64,000 nucleotides of DNA from Mycobacterium lehmannii. GTDB taxonomy: Bacteria; Actinomycetota; Actinomycetes; Mycobacteriales; Mycobacteriaceae. Where the stretch lies: contig NZ_NKCN01000021.1 of assembly GCF_002245535.1 (NCBI RefSeq), positions 27,991-91,990 on the forward strand. The letters are read 5' to 3'. Within the stretch, counting starts at the first letter, position 1, and each line of letters opens with the position of its first letter. Of the stretch, positions 32,866-41,886 are shown one piece after another. The position numbers were made by a program, and so were the translations under genes. Below the pieces are notes generated by a model. It worked only from the letters and a program-made list of their open reading frames with translations, did not search any database and had not been told where the DNA came from.

Positions 32866-33692
32866 AGATGTTCAGTGGCAAACAGGCCCTGGTCACCGGC
32901 GGCGGTTCCGGTATCGGCGCCGCACTGTGCCGAGCACTGGTCGACGCGGGCGCCGAGGTGGTGTGCACCGACGTCGACGGCGACGCGGCCGAACGCACCG
33001 CGGCCGGTTTCGGCGGTAGGGCCCGCGCCGCCCGCCTCGACGTGACCGACTCCGCGGCGGTACAGGCCGCCGTCGACGATGTGGTGAACCGGGCCGGACG
33101 TCTAGACCTGATGTTCAACAACGCCGGGATCGTCTGGGGCGGCGACACCGAACTGCTGACCCTGGACCAGTGGAACGCGATCATCGACGTCAACATCCGC
33201 GGCGTGGTGCACGGGGTGGCGGCGGCCTATCCGTTGATGGTGCGCCAGGGGCACGGCCACATCGTCAACACCGCGTCGATGGCGGGTCTGACGGCGGCCG
33301 GGCAGGTCACCAGCTACGTGATGACCAAGCACGCGGTCGTAGGGCTCAGCCTGGCGCTGCGCTCGGAGGCTGCCGCACGCGGCGTCGGGGTGCTCGCGGT
33401 GTGCCCCGCTGCCGTCGAGACGCCGATCCTCGACAAGGGTTCGGTCGGCGGTTTCGTCGGCCGCGATTACTTCCTGCAGGCCCAGGGCGGCAAGCCCTAT
33501 GACGCGGACCGGTTGGCCCGCGACGTGCTGCGCGCGGTCGAGAAGAACAAGCCGATCCTGGTCAAACCTCGCGTCGCGCATGCCCAGTGGATGTTTGCGC
33601 GTCTCGCGCCGACCCTGATGAACCGGGTGTCGATGCGGTTCATCGCCGACCAACGCGCCAAACAAGCGCAAGCCAGGTCCGACACGCTGTAG
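32862..33692 (+). CDS. Short-chain dehydrogenase/reductase, second of the pair
   Basis: A 276-residue classical SDR from GTG 32862, overlapping the previous stop (GTGA). Motifs: VTGGGSGIGAALC, D in CTDVDGDAA (NAD preference), N-N-A-G in MFNNAGIVWGG, serine in NTASMAGLT, and Y-V-M-T-K. The C-terminal 60 residues (KNKPILVKPRVAHAQWMFAR) are longer than usual and basic, as in membrane-associated SDRs. Expected to work with the first SDR on the same or consecutive substrates. Confidence 0.9.
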   Translation: MKMFSGKQALVTGGGSGIGAALCRALVDAGAEVVCTDVDGDAAERTAAGFGGRARAARLDVTDSAAVQAAVDDVVNRAGRLDLMFNNAGIVWGGDTELLTLDQWNAIIDVNIRGVVHGVAAAYPLMVRQGHGHIVNTASMAGLTAAGQVTSYVMTKHAVVGLSLALRSEAAARGVGVLAVCPAAVETPILDKGSVGGFVGRDYFLQAQGGKPYDADRLARDVLRAVEKNKPILVKPRVAHAQWMFARLAPTLMNRVSMRFIADQRAKQAQARSDTL

Positions 33693-33703
33693 ACATAGCG
33701 GCA

Positions 33704-34891
33704 ATGAGTACCGAGTTCTCGCTGCCGCAACGTCGTGCGCTGGCAGTTGCGACGGTCATCGCGGTCGCGTTCGGCGCGTACTTCCTGCGCGGCTTCTTCA
33801 TCCTCATCGTGGTGGCAGCGGTGGGCGCCTACCTGTTCTCACCGCTGTACGCGTGGCTCAACAAGAAGATGGGCCGGGGGCTGTCGGCGACGCTGACCTT
33901 GCTCGCCGCATTCGCCGCGGTGATCGTGCCGCTGAGCCTGTTCGTCACGCTCGCGGTCGTGCAGATCTCGACCATGGTGGAGCGGGTGGCCGAGTGGGTC
34001 GGCCGCACCGACCTGTCCGCGCTCGGCGATCGGGCGCTGCAGTTCGTCAACGACCTGTTGCGCCGCGTGCCTTACATCGACACCACGGTCACCCCGGAGT
34101 CGCTGCAGAGTTCGATGGCTCGGGTCGCTCAGGAGGCCGGCCAGTGGTTGCTCGGCCTGCTGCAGGGCGCCGCCGGCGGCCTGTTCGGCGCCGTCACCGC
34201 CATGATCCTGTTCGTGTACGTGTTCGTGTCGCTACTGACGAACCGCGAACGCGTGGTGGCGATAATCCGCCAGCTCAACCCCCTCGGCGAGGGGATCACC
34301 GACGTCTACATGGAGAAGATGGGCGCGATGGTGAAGGGCACCGTGATGGGCCAGTTCGTCATCGCGGTGTGCCAGGGCGTCGCGGGGGCCGCGTCGATCT
34401 ACCTGGCGGGCTTCCATCAGGGTTTCTTCTTGTTCGCGGTGCTGCTGTCGGCGCTGTCGGTCATCCCGTTGGGCAGCGGTATCGTCACGATCCCGTTCGG
34501 TATCGGAATGATCCTGTTCGGCAACATCTTCGGCGGCGCGTTCGTGATCCTGTTCCACCTGATCGTGGTCACCAACATCGACAACTTCCTGCGGCCCATC
34601 CTGGTGCCGCGCGAGGCCCGTCTGGACGCCGCGCTGATGCTGCTCGCCGTGTTCGCCGGAATCAGCATGTTCGGCGCGTGGGGCATCGTGATCGGACCGG
34701 TGCTGATGATCGTCATCGTCACCACGATCAGCGTCTACCTCGAGGAGTACAAGGGCGTGCCGATGCGCAGGCCCGACTCGGCCGACGAGAAACCCAAACG
34801 CCGAAACCCGTTCTGGTGGTTGGGCCGTCGCATCAAGGAGGCGCGGGCCAAAACCCCAGCCGACCCGAAACCTAAACCAGCCGCTCCCTGA
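33704..34891 (+). CDS. AI-2E family transporter (Rv1101c-like)
   Basis: A 395-residue membrane protein with about eight helices, including the paired N-terminal helices (LRGFFILIVVAAVGAYLF; LTLLAAFAAVIVPLSLFVT), a soluble loop, and the C-terminal GSGIVTIPFGIGMILFGNIF and IVVTNIDNFLRPILVP segments that define the family. The last 60 residues are basic and cytoplasmic. Members were first linked to autoinducer-2 export but many move other solutes or ions. Its stop overlaps the convergent hydrolase gene by 20 bases. Confidence 0.9.
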   Translation: MSTEFSLPQRRALAVATVIAVAFGAYFLRGFFILIVVAAVGAYLFSPLYAWLNKKMGRGLSATLTLLAAFAAVIVPLSLFVTLAVVQISTMVERVAEWVGRTDLSALGDRALQFVNDLLRRVPYIDTTVTPESLQSSMARVAQEAGQWLLGLLQGAAGGLFGAVTAMILFVYVFVSLLTNRERVVAIIRQLNPLGEGITDVYMEKMGAMVKGTVMGQFVIAVCQGVAGAASIYLAGFHQGFFLFAVLLSALSVIPLGSGIVTIPFGIGMILFGNIFGGAFVILFHLIVVTNIDNFLRPILVPREARLDAALMLLAVFAGISMFGAWGIVIGPVLMIVIVTTISVYLEEYKGVPMRRPDSADEKPKRRNPFWWLGRRIKEARAKTPADPKPKPAAP

Positions 34892-35789
34892 GGAACGCGA
34901 CCACGCGCTTGAGGGCCGCGTCGGTCGGATGCCCTTCCTGGTGACGCAGTTCCAACGTCAACACCGAGTGAGCCATCGCGCCGAAGCCGTGTTCGTTGCC
35001 CTTGCCCGAGTCGATCTCGATCACCTCGAACGCGTCGCCGAGCCGGTCCTTGAGCGTTTTGAAGCGCTCCGCAGGCACCAGCGGATCCTTGCTGAAACGC
35101 AAACCCAGCGCGCACAACCCTTCGTCGGCGGCGCGGCGCTCGACGACCTTCAGCTCGGCCTCGGACAGGCCAGGGTCTCTGCGCTGCTTCGGTGTCAGCG
35201 GCAACGGCAGCGACGGCTGGCTCAGCACCGGCGCGAGAACGCTGTCGTCGACGGCGGCGGCCAGGGCGAAGCCGCCGGTGAAGCACTGGCCGATGACTCC
35301 GACCCCCTTGCCCGGCGTCTGCGCGTTGAGGTCGCGGGCCAGTGCGCGCAGGTAGTGCGCGACGGGGCGGTCGGCGTTGGTGGCGAATGCGGCGAATTCC
35401 TTGGCCACGCACCCGCGCAGCATGACCGGCACCATGCCGGGGCGCATCGGCGGCGCACCGGGCGTGCCGAACAACGACGGAATCGCGACGGTGAACCCGG
35501 ACTCCACGAGGTGATTGCCGAGCGCAAGGACGCCGGGGTGCACGCCGGGCATCTCGGGGATGAGCACCACACCGGGGCCCTCGCCCTTGCGGTAGACGTC
35601 GTGGGTGTAACCGGCCGCGGTGAAGGGCGCGGGGGCCCACCCGGTGAGGTCGGCTTCCGGAGCCGCCCCGGCGGCGACATCAGGGTCCGGAGCCGCCCCG
35701 GCGGCGACATCAGGGTCCGGAGCCGCCCCGGCGGCGACATCGGCTTCCGGAGCCGCCCCGGCGGCGACATCGGGGTCCGGTGCGGTCAT
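34872..35789 (-). CDS. Dienelactone hydrolase family protein with N-terminal tandem repeat
   Basis: A 305-residue protein. Residues 4-43 are four copies of a 10-residue unit, P-[DE]-[PA]-D-V-A-A-G-A-A, plus a decayed fifth; the rest is a dienelactone hydrolase fold with the cysteine nucleophile in GQCFTGGFALA and late H in NEHGFGAM. GGAGAAG precedes ATG 35789. The repeat has no known equivalent in this family and is probably a flexible leader. The enzyme may hydrolyse lactones or esters from aromatic or sterol breakdown. Confidence 0.87.
   Translation of the reverse strand: MTAPDPDVAAGAAPEADVAAGAAPDPDVAAGAAPDPDVAAGAAPEADLTGWAPAPFTAAGYTHDVYRKGEGPGVVLIPEMPGVHPGVLALGNHLVESGFTVAIPSLFGTPGAPPMRPGMVPVMLRGCVAKEFAAFATNADRPVAHYLRALARDLNAQTPGKGVGVIGQCFTGGFALAAAVDDSVLAPVLSQPSLPLPLTPKQRRDPGLSEAELKVVERRAADEGLCALGLRFSKDPLVPAERFKTLKDRLGDAFEVIEIDSGKGNEHGFGAMAHSVLTLELRHQEGHPTDAALKRVVAFLRERLV
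35661..35780 (-). repeat. Tandem 30-base coding repeat, four copies
   Basis: Four 30-base units with only a few base differences (core GGAGCCGCCCCGGCGGCG on the plus strand) encode the DVAAGAAPDP-type leader. Near identity points to recent expansion and likely variation in copy number between strains. Confidence 0.85.
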
Positions 35790-35894
35790 GGGCGCTTCTC
35801 CAGTTCGCTCGTTACGCGAGATTGAAACCATGCAGAGAAAGTGCGGGACGCGGTCTGCGTGGGTGCAATCTCGTCGAACGAGTCAATCGTGCTC

Positions 35895-36536
35895 CTACGG
35901 GACCGGCAGGGGCGCCGCGGTCTGCGTCGCCGCCGCAAGCGTACGAAAGTCGCCGGTATCCGCGGCGCCGGTCAGCGCTATCTGCGCCGGCCCGGTGGGG
36001 CCGGCCAGACGCGTCGTCCACACCGGTTCGGCGGGCTTGCCGTCGTCGTCGCCGCCGTAGACCACCCAAATCACACCGTCGACGTCCTGAACCCCGGTGG
36101 GCACGACATCGGAGTCGAGCGAGGAGACCAGCTTCTCCTCGTCGGCATTGCTCTGGGTCAGGCTCACATACATCCCGCTGGGTGCGAGATAACCGACGGT
36201 GGAGCTGACGGCACGCAGGGTCTGCCCCGTGGGGTCCGTGCGACCGGCCTCGATGCCGTTGCGGCTACCCGAGTTCGACTGCCAGCCCTCGGGCAGTTGC
36301 GGGATCCGGATCGGGATCTTCAGCGCCTCGGCATCGGCACGTAACGCCGCGGGGGCGTCGAAGGACGGGACCGGACCGGCGCCGGGCCCCGCGCCCTGGA
36401 ACGAGCACATCCCCAGCATCCCGGCCAGCACGATGCAGGCGAGCACCAACGGGGCCATCGACCAGAACATGTCCCGGCCGTCATGCAACAGCCTCGACTT
36501 GGCGGGCTTGGGTGCAGGAGCCGGTTGCGAGGTCAC
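35895..36536 (-). CDS. DUF4245 membrane-anchored protein (Rv1100-like)
   Basis: A 213-residue protein from GTG 36536. A short cytoplasmic head is followed by one membrane helix (about residues 26-46, SMAPLVLACIVLAGMLGMC) and an extracytoplasmic DUF4245 domain (PIRIPQLPEGWQSNSGSRN through IWVVYGGDDDG). It is divergent from glpX, as in M. tuberculosis. Function unknown. Confidence 0.88.
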   Translation of the reverse strand: MTSQPAPAPKPAKSRLLHDGRDMFWSMAPLVLACIVLAGMLGMCSFQGAGPGAGPVPSFDAPAALRADAEALKIPIRIPQLPEGWQSNSGSRNGIEAGRTDPTGQTLRAVSSTVGYLAPSGMYVSLTQSNADEEKLVSSLDSDVVPTGVQDVDGVIWVVYGGDDDGKPAEPVWTTRLAGPTGPAQIALTGAADTGDFRTLAAATQTAAPLPVP

Positions 36537-36590
36537 TCCGCCAGTATCCCAGCTCCCGAACGCGGACCGGCTAATGGGACAATCTGGGCC

Positions 36591-37619
36591 ATGAGTCCGA
36601 CCCGTGGTGAAGCCCCAGATCGAAATCTCGCGCTCGAGCTCGTCCGAGTAACCGAGGCAGGCGCCATGGCCGCAGGCCGCTGGGTGGGCCGCGGTGACAA
36701 GGAGGGCGGCGACGGGGCGGCCGTCGACGCCATGCGCGAGCTGGTCAACTCGGTGTCGATGCGCGGCGTGGTGGTGATCGGCGAGGGCGAGAAGGACAAC
36801 GCGCCGATGCTCTACAACGGCGAAGAGGTCGGCAACGGGGACGGACCGGAATGCGACTTCGCCGTGGACCCCATCGACGGCACCACGCTGATGAGTAAAG
36901 GCCTTTCCAACGCCATCTCGGTGCTGGCGGTCTCCGAGCGCGGCACCATGTTCGACCCGTCGGCGGTGTTCTACATGAGCAAGATCGCGGTCGGACCCGA
37001 GGCCGTCGACGCGATCGACATCACCGCCCCGATCGGGGAGAACATCCGCCGGGTGGCCAAGGCGAAGAACGTGTCGGTCTCCGATCTGACCGTGTGCATC
37101 CTGGACCGGCCGCGCCATCAGCAGTTGATCGCCGATGTGCGGGAGGCCGGCGCGCGGTGCCGGCTGATCACCGACGGCGACGTCGCAGGCGCGATCTCGG
37201 CGTGCCGCCCCAACACCAGCACCGACATGTTGGCCGGTATCGGCGGCACGCCGGAAGGGATCATCGCCGCGGCCGCGATCCGGTGCATGGGCGGCGCCAT
37301 CCAGGGCCAGTTGGCGCCCAAGGACGACGAGGAACGGCAGAAGGCCATCGACCGCGGCCACGACCTCGACCGCGTGCTGACCACCGAGGATCTGGTCTCC
37401 GGCGACAACGTCTTTTTCTGCGCCACCGGCGTCACCGACGGTGACCTGCTCAAGGGCGTGCACTTCTACAGCGGCGGGTGCACCACGCAGTCGATCGTGA
37501 TGCGCTCGAAATCGGGCACCGTTCGGATGATCGAGGCGTACCACCGGCTGTCCAAACTCAGCGAGTACTCCGCGATCGACTTCACCGGCGACACCAACGC
37601 CGTCTACCCGCTGCCGTAA
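36591..37619 (+). CDS. glpX: Fructose-1,6-bisphosphatase, class II
   Basis: A 342-residue GlpX enzyme. Family marks are VIGEGEKDNAPM, the metal motif VDPIDGTTLMSKG, the MSKIAVGPEA segment and GIGGTPEGIIAAAAI. It dephosphorylates fructose-1,6-bisphosphate and is needed for gluconeogenesis on lipids. Start ATG 36591, likely leaderless or with a very short leader. Followed by fum at 23 bases. Confidence 0.96.
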   Translation: MSPTRGEAPDRNLALELVRVTEAGAMAAGRWVGRGDKEGGDGAAVDAMRELVNSVSMRGVVVIGEGEKDNAPMLYNGEEVGNGDGPECDFAVDPIDGTTLMSKGLSNAISVLAVSERGTMFDPSAVFYMSKIAVGPEAVDAIDITAPIGENIRRVAKAKNVSVSDLTVCILDRPRHQQLIADVREAGARCRLITDGDVAGAISACRPNTSTDMLAGIGGTPEGIIAAAAIRCMGGAIQGQLAPKDDEERQKAIDRGHDLDRVLTTEDLVSGDNVFFCATGVTDGDLLKGVHFYSGGCTTQSIVMRSKSGTVRMIEAYHRLSKLSEYSAIDFTGDTNAVYPLP

Positions 37620-37642
37620 TCACAAGAGAAGTAAGGACATTC

Positions 37643-39067
37643 ATGAGCGTCGACTCCGACAGCGCAGCCGAGACCGAGTACCGCATCGAGCACGACACCA
37701 TGGGCGAGGTCCGGGTGCCGGTCAACGCGCTGTGGCGCGCGCAGACTCAGCGCGCGGTGGAGAACTTCCCGATCTCCGGCCGCGGCCTCGAGCGCACCCA
37801 GATCCGGGCGCTGGGATTGCTGAAAGGTGCCTGCGCACAGGTCAACAAGGACCTCGGCCTGCTCGCGGCGGACAAGGCCGACGCGATCATCGCCGCGGCC
37901 GGTGAGATCGCCGACGGTCAGCACGACGACCAATTCCCCATCGACGTGTTCCAAACCGGTTCGGGCACCAGCTCGAACATGAACACCAACGAGGTGATCG
38001 CCGGCATCGCGGGGCGCAACGGCGTGACCGTGCACCCCAACGACGATGTCAACATGTCGCAGTCGTCGAACGACACCTTCCCGACCGCAACCCACATCGC
38101 TGCGACCGAAGCCGCTGTGCGCCACCTGATCCCGGCACTCGAGGTACTGCACGAGTCGCTGGCCACCAAGGCGCGGCAGTGGCGTACCGTCGTCAAGTCC
38201 GGGCGCACCCACCTGATGGACGCCGTGCCGGTGACGCTGGGCCAGGAGTTCAGCGGCTATGCCCGCCAGGTCGAAGCCGGCATAGAGCGGGTGAAGGCCA
38301 CGCTCCCGAGGCTCGGCGAACTGGCCATCGGCGGCACCGCGGTGGGCACCGGCCTCAACGCGCCTGACGACTTCGACGAGCGTGTCGTCGCCGTGCTGCG
38401 CGAGCAGACCGGCCTGGCCGAATTACAGGTTGCCGCCAACCATTTCGAGGCTCAGGCGGCCCGCGACGGGCTGGTCGAGGCCTCGGGCGCGCTGCGCACC
38501 ATCGCCGTGTCGCTGACCAAGATCGCCAACGACATCCGGTGGATGGGCTCGGGACCGCTGACCGGGCTCGGCGAGCTTCAGTTGCCCGATCTTCAGCCGG
38601 GCAGCTCGATCATGCCGGGCAAGGTGAACCCGGTCATTCCCGAGGCCATCACGCAGGTGGCCGCGCAGGTGATCGGTAACGACGCCGCGATCGCGTGGGG
38701 CGGCGGCAACGGCGCCTTCGAGCTGAACGTGTACATCCCGATGATGGCCCGCAACATCCTCGAGTCGTTCAAGATCCTGACCAACTCGTCGAAGTTGTTC
38801 GCCGAGCGCTGCATCGACGGCCTGGTGGCCAACGAGGAGCGGCTCCGCGAGCTGGCCGAGTCGTCACCGTCGATCGTCACGCCGCTGAACTCGGCGATCG
38901 GCTACGAAGAGGCCGCCGCGGTCGCCAAGCAGGCGCTCAAGGAGAAGAAGACCATCCGTCAGACCGTCATCGATCGAGGCCTGATCGGCGACAAGCTGTC
39001 CGAGGAGGAACTGGACAAGCGCCTCGACGTGTTGGCGATGGCCAAGGTGAAAGACGACGAGCGCTAA
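37643..39067 (+). CDS. fum: Class II fumarate hydratase
   Basis: A 474-residue fumarase of normal length. The superfamily signature GSSIMPGKVNPVIPE is present, as are the substrate loops FQTGSGTSSNMNTNEV and GRTHLMDAVP. It interconverts fumarate and malate in the TCA cycle. AAGGA precedes ATG 37643; probably cotranscribed with glpX. Confidence 0.97.
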   Translation: MSVDSDSAAETEYRIEHDTMGEVRVPVNALWRAQTQRAVENFPISGRGLERTQIRALGLLKGACAQVNKDLGLLAADKADAIIAAAGEIADGQHDDQFPIDVFQTGSGTSSNMNTNEVIAGIAGRNGVTVHPNDDVNMSQSSNDTFPTATHIAATEAAVRHLIPALEVLHESLATKARQWRTVVKSGRTHLMDAVPVTLGQEFSGYARQVEAGIERVKATLPRLGELAIGGTAVGTGLNAPDDFDERVVAVLREQTGLAELQVAANHFEAQAARDGLVEASGALRTIAVSLTKIANDIRWMGSGPLTGLGELQLPDLQPGSSIMPGKVNPVIPEAITQVAAQVIGNDAAIAWGGGNGAFELNVYIPMMARNILESFKILTNSSKLFAERCIDGLVANEERLRELAESSPSIVTPLNSAIGYEEAAAVAKQALKEKKTIRQTVIDRGLIGDKLSEEELDKRLDVLAMAKVKDDER

Positions 39068-39164
39068 GGGCTTTCGTTCTCCGTCGTACCTGGCGGACCG
39101 ACCGGAAGAGGAGAAGGCGGTAGCGGACTTCCTCCAGTCCGCTTCGCATGCGCCGTCGGCTCTG

Positions 39165-41822
39165 TTGATCGAGGGCGAGCCCGGGATCGGTAAGACCACG
39201 CTGTGGCAGGCGACGTCCGAGCGCGCCCGCAGCCGTGGTTTCCGTGTGCTGTCGGCCAGGAACCCGAGCACCGAATCGGTGCTCGCCTACGCGACGTTGA
39301 CCGAACTGCTCGCCGACGTCGACGCCGCCGAGTTCGGTGACCTGCCCGCCGCCCAGCGCAGCGCCATCGAACGGATCCGCCGCGACGACGGCGCCGATGC
39401 CGCACCCACCGACCGGCGCGCCGTCGCGGCGGCATTCCTGTCGGTCGTCGAGGGCCTCGCTTCCCGACGACCGCTGCTGCTGGCGATCGACGACGTGCAG
39501 TGCGTCGACCCGTCCAGCTCGCATGTGTTGTCCTACACCGCACGTCGGCTCTCCGGGCCGGTGGGCGTGCTGGGCACCCTGCGCACCGACGGCACAGAGG
39601 GCTACACCTGGCTGCAGCTGCGGCGCCCGGATGCCACCCAACGAATCTCACTGCAGCCGTTGACGTCCCGCATGCTCCACGCCGTGGTCACACAACACCT
39701 CGAGCATCCGCTGCCGCGTGCGAAGCTGGCCCGCATCCACCAGATCTCCGGTGGCAATCCCTTCTATGCGATCGAACTGGCCAAGGTCGCCGACGGCAGG
39801 CCGGAAGTTCCGCTGCCGGACACGCTGGCCGCCGTGGTGGAAGCCCGGCTCAGCGGACTGAATCCCGAGACGATGGACGCACTCCTGGCCGCCGCCTCGG
39901 TGGCCAACCCCTCGGTCGATCTGGTGGCCGCCGCAGTCGGCACCGAACACGAGCGGGCGGTCGAGTTGCTCGAGACCGCCGAACAGCGCGGCGTCGTCGT
40001 CATCGAGGGCAGCCGGATCCGGTTCACCCACCCGCTACTGGCCACCGGTGTGTATACCGGCGTCGCCGCCGAGGACCGCAGGCGGATGCACCACAGGCTC
40101 GCCGGCTTCGTCGACGAGCCCGAATTGCAGGCACGCCACCTGGCGCTCGCCGCGACCGTCGGTGACGACGCCACTGTCAGCGCGCTCGAGCGGGCGGCGA
40201 CCTCCGCTCACGCGCGAGGTGCGCCCGTCGCCGCCGCGGAGTTGATCGAGCTCGCCATCGCACTTGGCGGTGATACCGCCGAGCGACGAATGCGGTTGGC
40301 GGCGTACTGCTTTGACGGCGGGGATCCGTCCAGGGCACGCGCGCTGCTGGAGGGGGTGGTCGGCGATCTGGCGCCGGGACCGATACGCGCTGAAGCGCGG
40401 CACATGCTCGCGGTCGTGCGGTTCGTCGACGACGGCTACACCGAAGCGGTCGAACTGCTCACGACGGCGCTCGAGGACGCGACCGAGGGCCCGGCGAAGG
40501 CGGTCATGCTGACCACGTTGGCGTACGGCCTCTACATGACCGGTGACCATGCGTCGGCCTGGCTCCGGGCCGAGGAGTCGGTGGCCTACACCGAACAGGT
40601 CGGTATCCCCGGCCTGCTCAGCCTCGCACTCGGGGTCCGGGCGACGATCCAGTTCTTCCTCGGCGGCGGCGTGGACGATGCGAGCATGCGCCGCGCCCTC
40701 GAACTCGAAGACACCGAAACCTTCACGCCGATCATGCTGCGGCCGAGCGTCGAAGACGCTTTGATGCTGGCCTGCACCGGTGACCTCGACACCGCCTATG
40801 AGCGCATGCGGGAGATCTCGCGCCGCTGCACCGACCGCGGCGAGGAAGGCGAAGTCGTCTTCGTCGACTTCTACGTCGCGTTGACCCGGATCTGGCGCGC
40901 GGACTTCCCCGAGGCCAAGCGGGTGGCCCACGAAGTTTCTGCTCTCGCAAGGCAACTCGGTGGCGAGTTCCCCGCGATGCTCAGCCTGGTGCTACAGGCC
41001 TGGCTGGCCGCCTACGACGGCGCAGAGAGCAAGGCCCGCCTGGCCGCGGCGGACGCGATCGATGCCTGCCGACGCAGCGGCACCGCGTGGCACGAGGACT
41101 GGGCGCTGTCGGCGCTCGGATTTCTCGAGGTATCACTCGGAAACTACGGTGCGGCAATGGAGTTCCTCGACCCGCTGGTGTCGCGATTCGCACCGGAGTC
41201 CACCGAGATTCAAGCCGCGGAGTTCATACCCGATGCGGTGGAGGCACTGGTCGAGCTGGGCCGCGCGACCGAAGCGGAACCGCTGGTGGCCGCACTGGAA
41301 CGCAACGGCCGTCGCCTCGACCGGGCGTGGATGCTGGCGGTGGGCGGGCGGTGCCGCGCCATGCTTCACGCGGCCGAGGGCGATCTGCGCGACGCCGCGA
41401 GCTGTGCGCGCCGCGCGCTCGAGGACCATCACCGGTTGGCGATGCCGTTCGAACGCGCTCGTACCCAGCTGCTGCTCGGGCAGTTGCAGGCCAGACTGCG
41501 CGACCGGCAGGCCGCTTCGACGCTGAACGAGGCGCTGGTGACGTTCGAGGCCATCGGCACGCCGGTATGGGCGGAGCGTGCGAAATCCTCGCGAGACGAA
41601 CTCCGTTCCGCCGCGTCGAGGCCGGACGCGTTGACCGCCGCCGAGTTGCGCATCGCCGAGCTGGCCGCCGTCGGCCTGACGAATCGCGACGTGGCCGGTG
41701 AACTCTTTCTCAGCGCAAAGACCGTCGAGGCCACCCTTGCGCGGGTGTACCGCAAGCTCGACATCCGGTCCCGGGCCGAACTAACCCGGGTTATGGGTCA
41801 GTCCGGCCGCCGAGGGGTATAG
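39165..41822 (+). CDS. Large ATPase-LuxR regulator, first of tandem pair; 5' end uncertain
   Basis: An LAL-type regulator of about 885 residues. Walker A is GEPGIGKTT, Walker B LLLAIDDVQCVDPSS, a long helical repeat region follows, and the C-terminal LuxR helix-turn-helix is LTAAELRIAELAAVGLTNRD with FLSAKTVEATLARVYRKL. The only usual start codon is TTG 39165, which would begin inside the ATPase strand just before Walker A. The frame is open back to 39051, and codons from CTG 39090 (LADRPEEEKAVADFL) align with the start of the paralog at 41887, so the true N-terminus is probably near 39090. Ligand and targets unknown. Confidence 0.85.
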   Translation: MIEGEPGIGKTTLWQATSERARSRGFRVLSARNPSTESVLAYATLTELLADVDAAEFGDLPAAQRSAIERIRRDDGADAAPTDRRAVAAAFLSVVEGLASRRPLLLAIDDVQCVDPSSSHVLSYTARRLSGPVGVLGTLRTDGTEGYTWLQLRRPDATQRISLQPLTSRMLHAVVTQHLEHPLPRAKLARIHQISGGNPFYAIELAKVADGRPEVPLPDTLAAVVEARLSGLNPETMDALLAAASVANPSVDLVAAAVGTEHERAVELLETAEQRGVVVIEGSRIRFTHPLLATGVYTGVAAEDRRRMHHRLAGFVDEPELQARHLALAATVGDDATVSALERAATSAHARGAPVAAAELIELAIALGGDTAERRMRLAAYCFDGGDPSRARALLEGVVGDLAPGPIRAEARHMLAVVRFVDDGYTEAVELLTTALEDATEGPAKAVMLTTLAYGLYMTGDHASAWLRAEESVAYTEQVGIPGLLSLALGVRATIQFFLGGGVDDASMRRALELEDTETFTPIMLRPSVEDALMLACTGDLDTAYERMREISRRCTDRGEEGEVVFVDFYVALTRIWRADFPEAKRVAHEVSALARQLGGEFPAMLSLVLQAWLAAYDGAESKARLAAADAIDACRRSGTAWHEDWALSALGFLEVSLGNYGAAMEFLDPLVSRFAPESTEIQAAEFIPDAVEALVELGRATEAEPLVAALERNGRRLDRAWMLAVGGRCRAMLHAAEGDLRDAASCARRALEDHHRLAMPFERARTQLLLGQLQARLRDRQAASTLNEALVTFEAIGTPVWAERAKSSRDELRSAASRPDALTAAELRIAELAAVGLTNRDVAGELFLSAKTVEATLARVYRKLDIRSRAELTRVMGQSGRRGV

Positions 41823-41886
41823 AGGTGTCGCCCGTTTCCGGCTCAGCTGCAATTCTTGGGAGACGCGAGGGGACCCAGGGGATACC

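Noticed and set aside
35661..35780. CRISPR-like short repeat array
   Set aside because: Units are contiguous without spacers, lie in frame inside a gene and encode a protein repeat.
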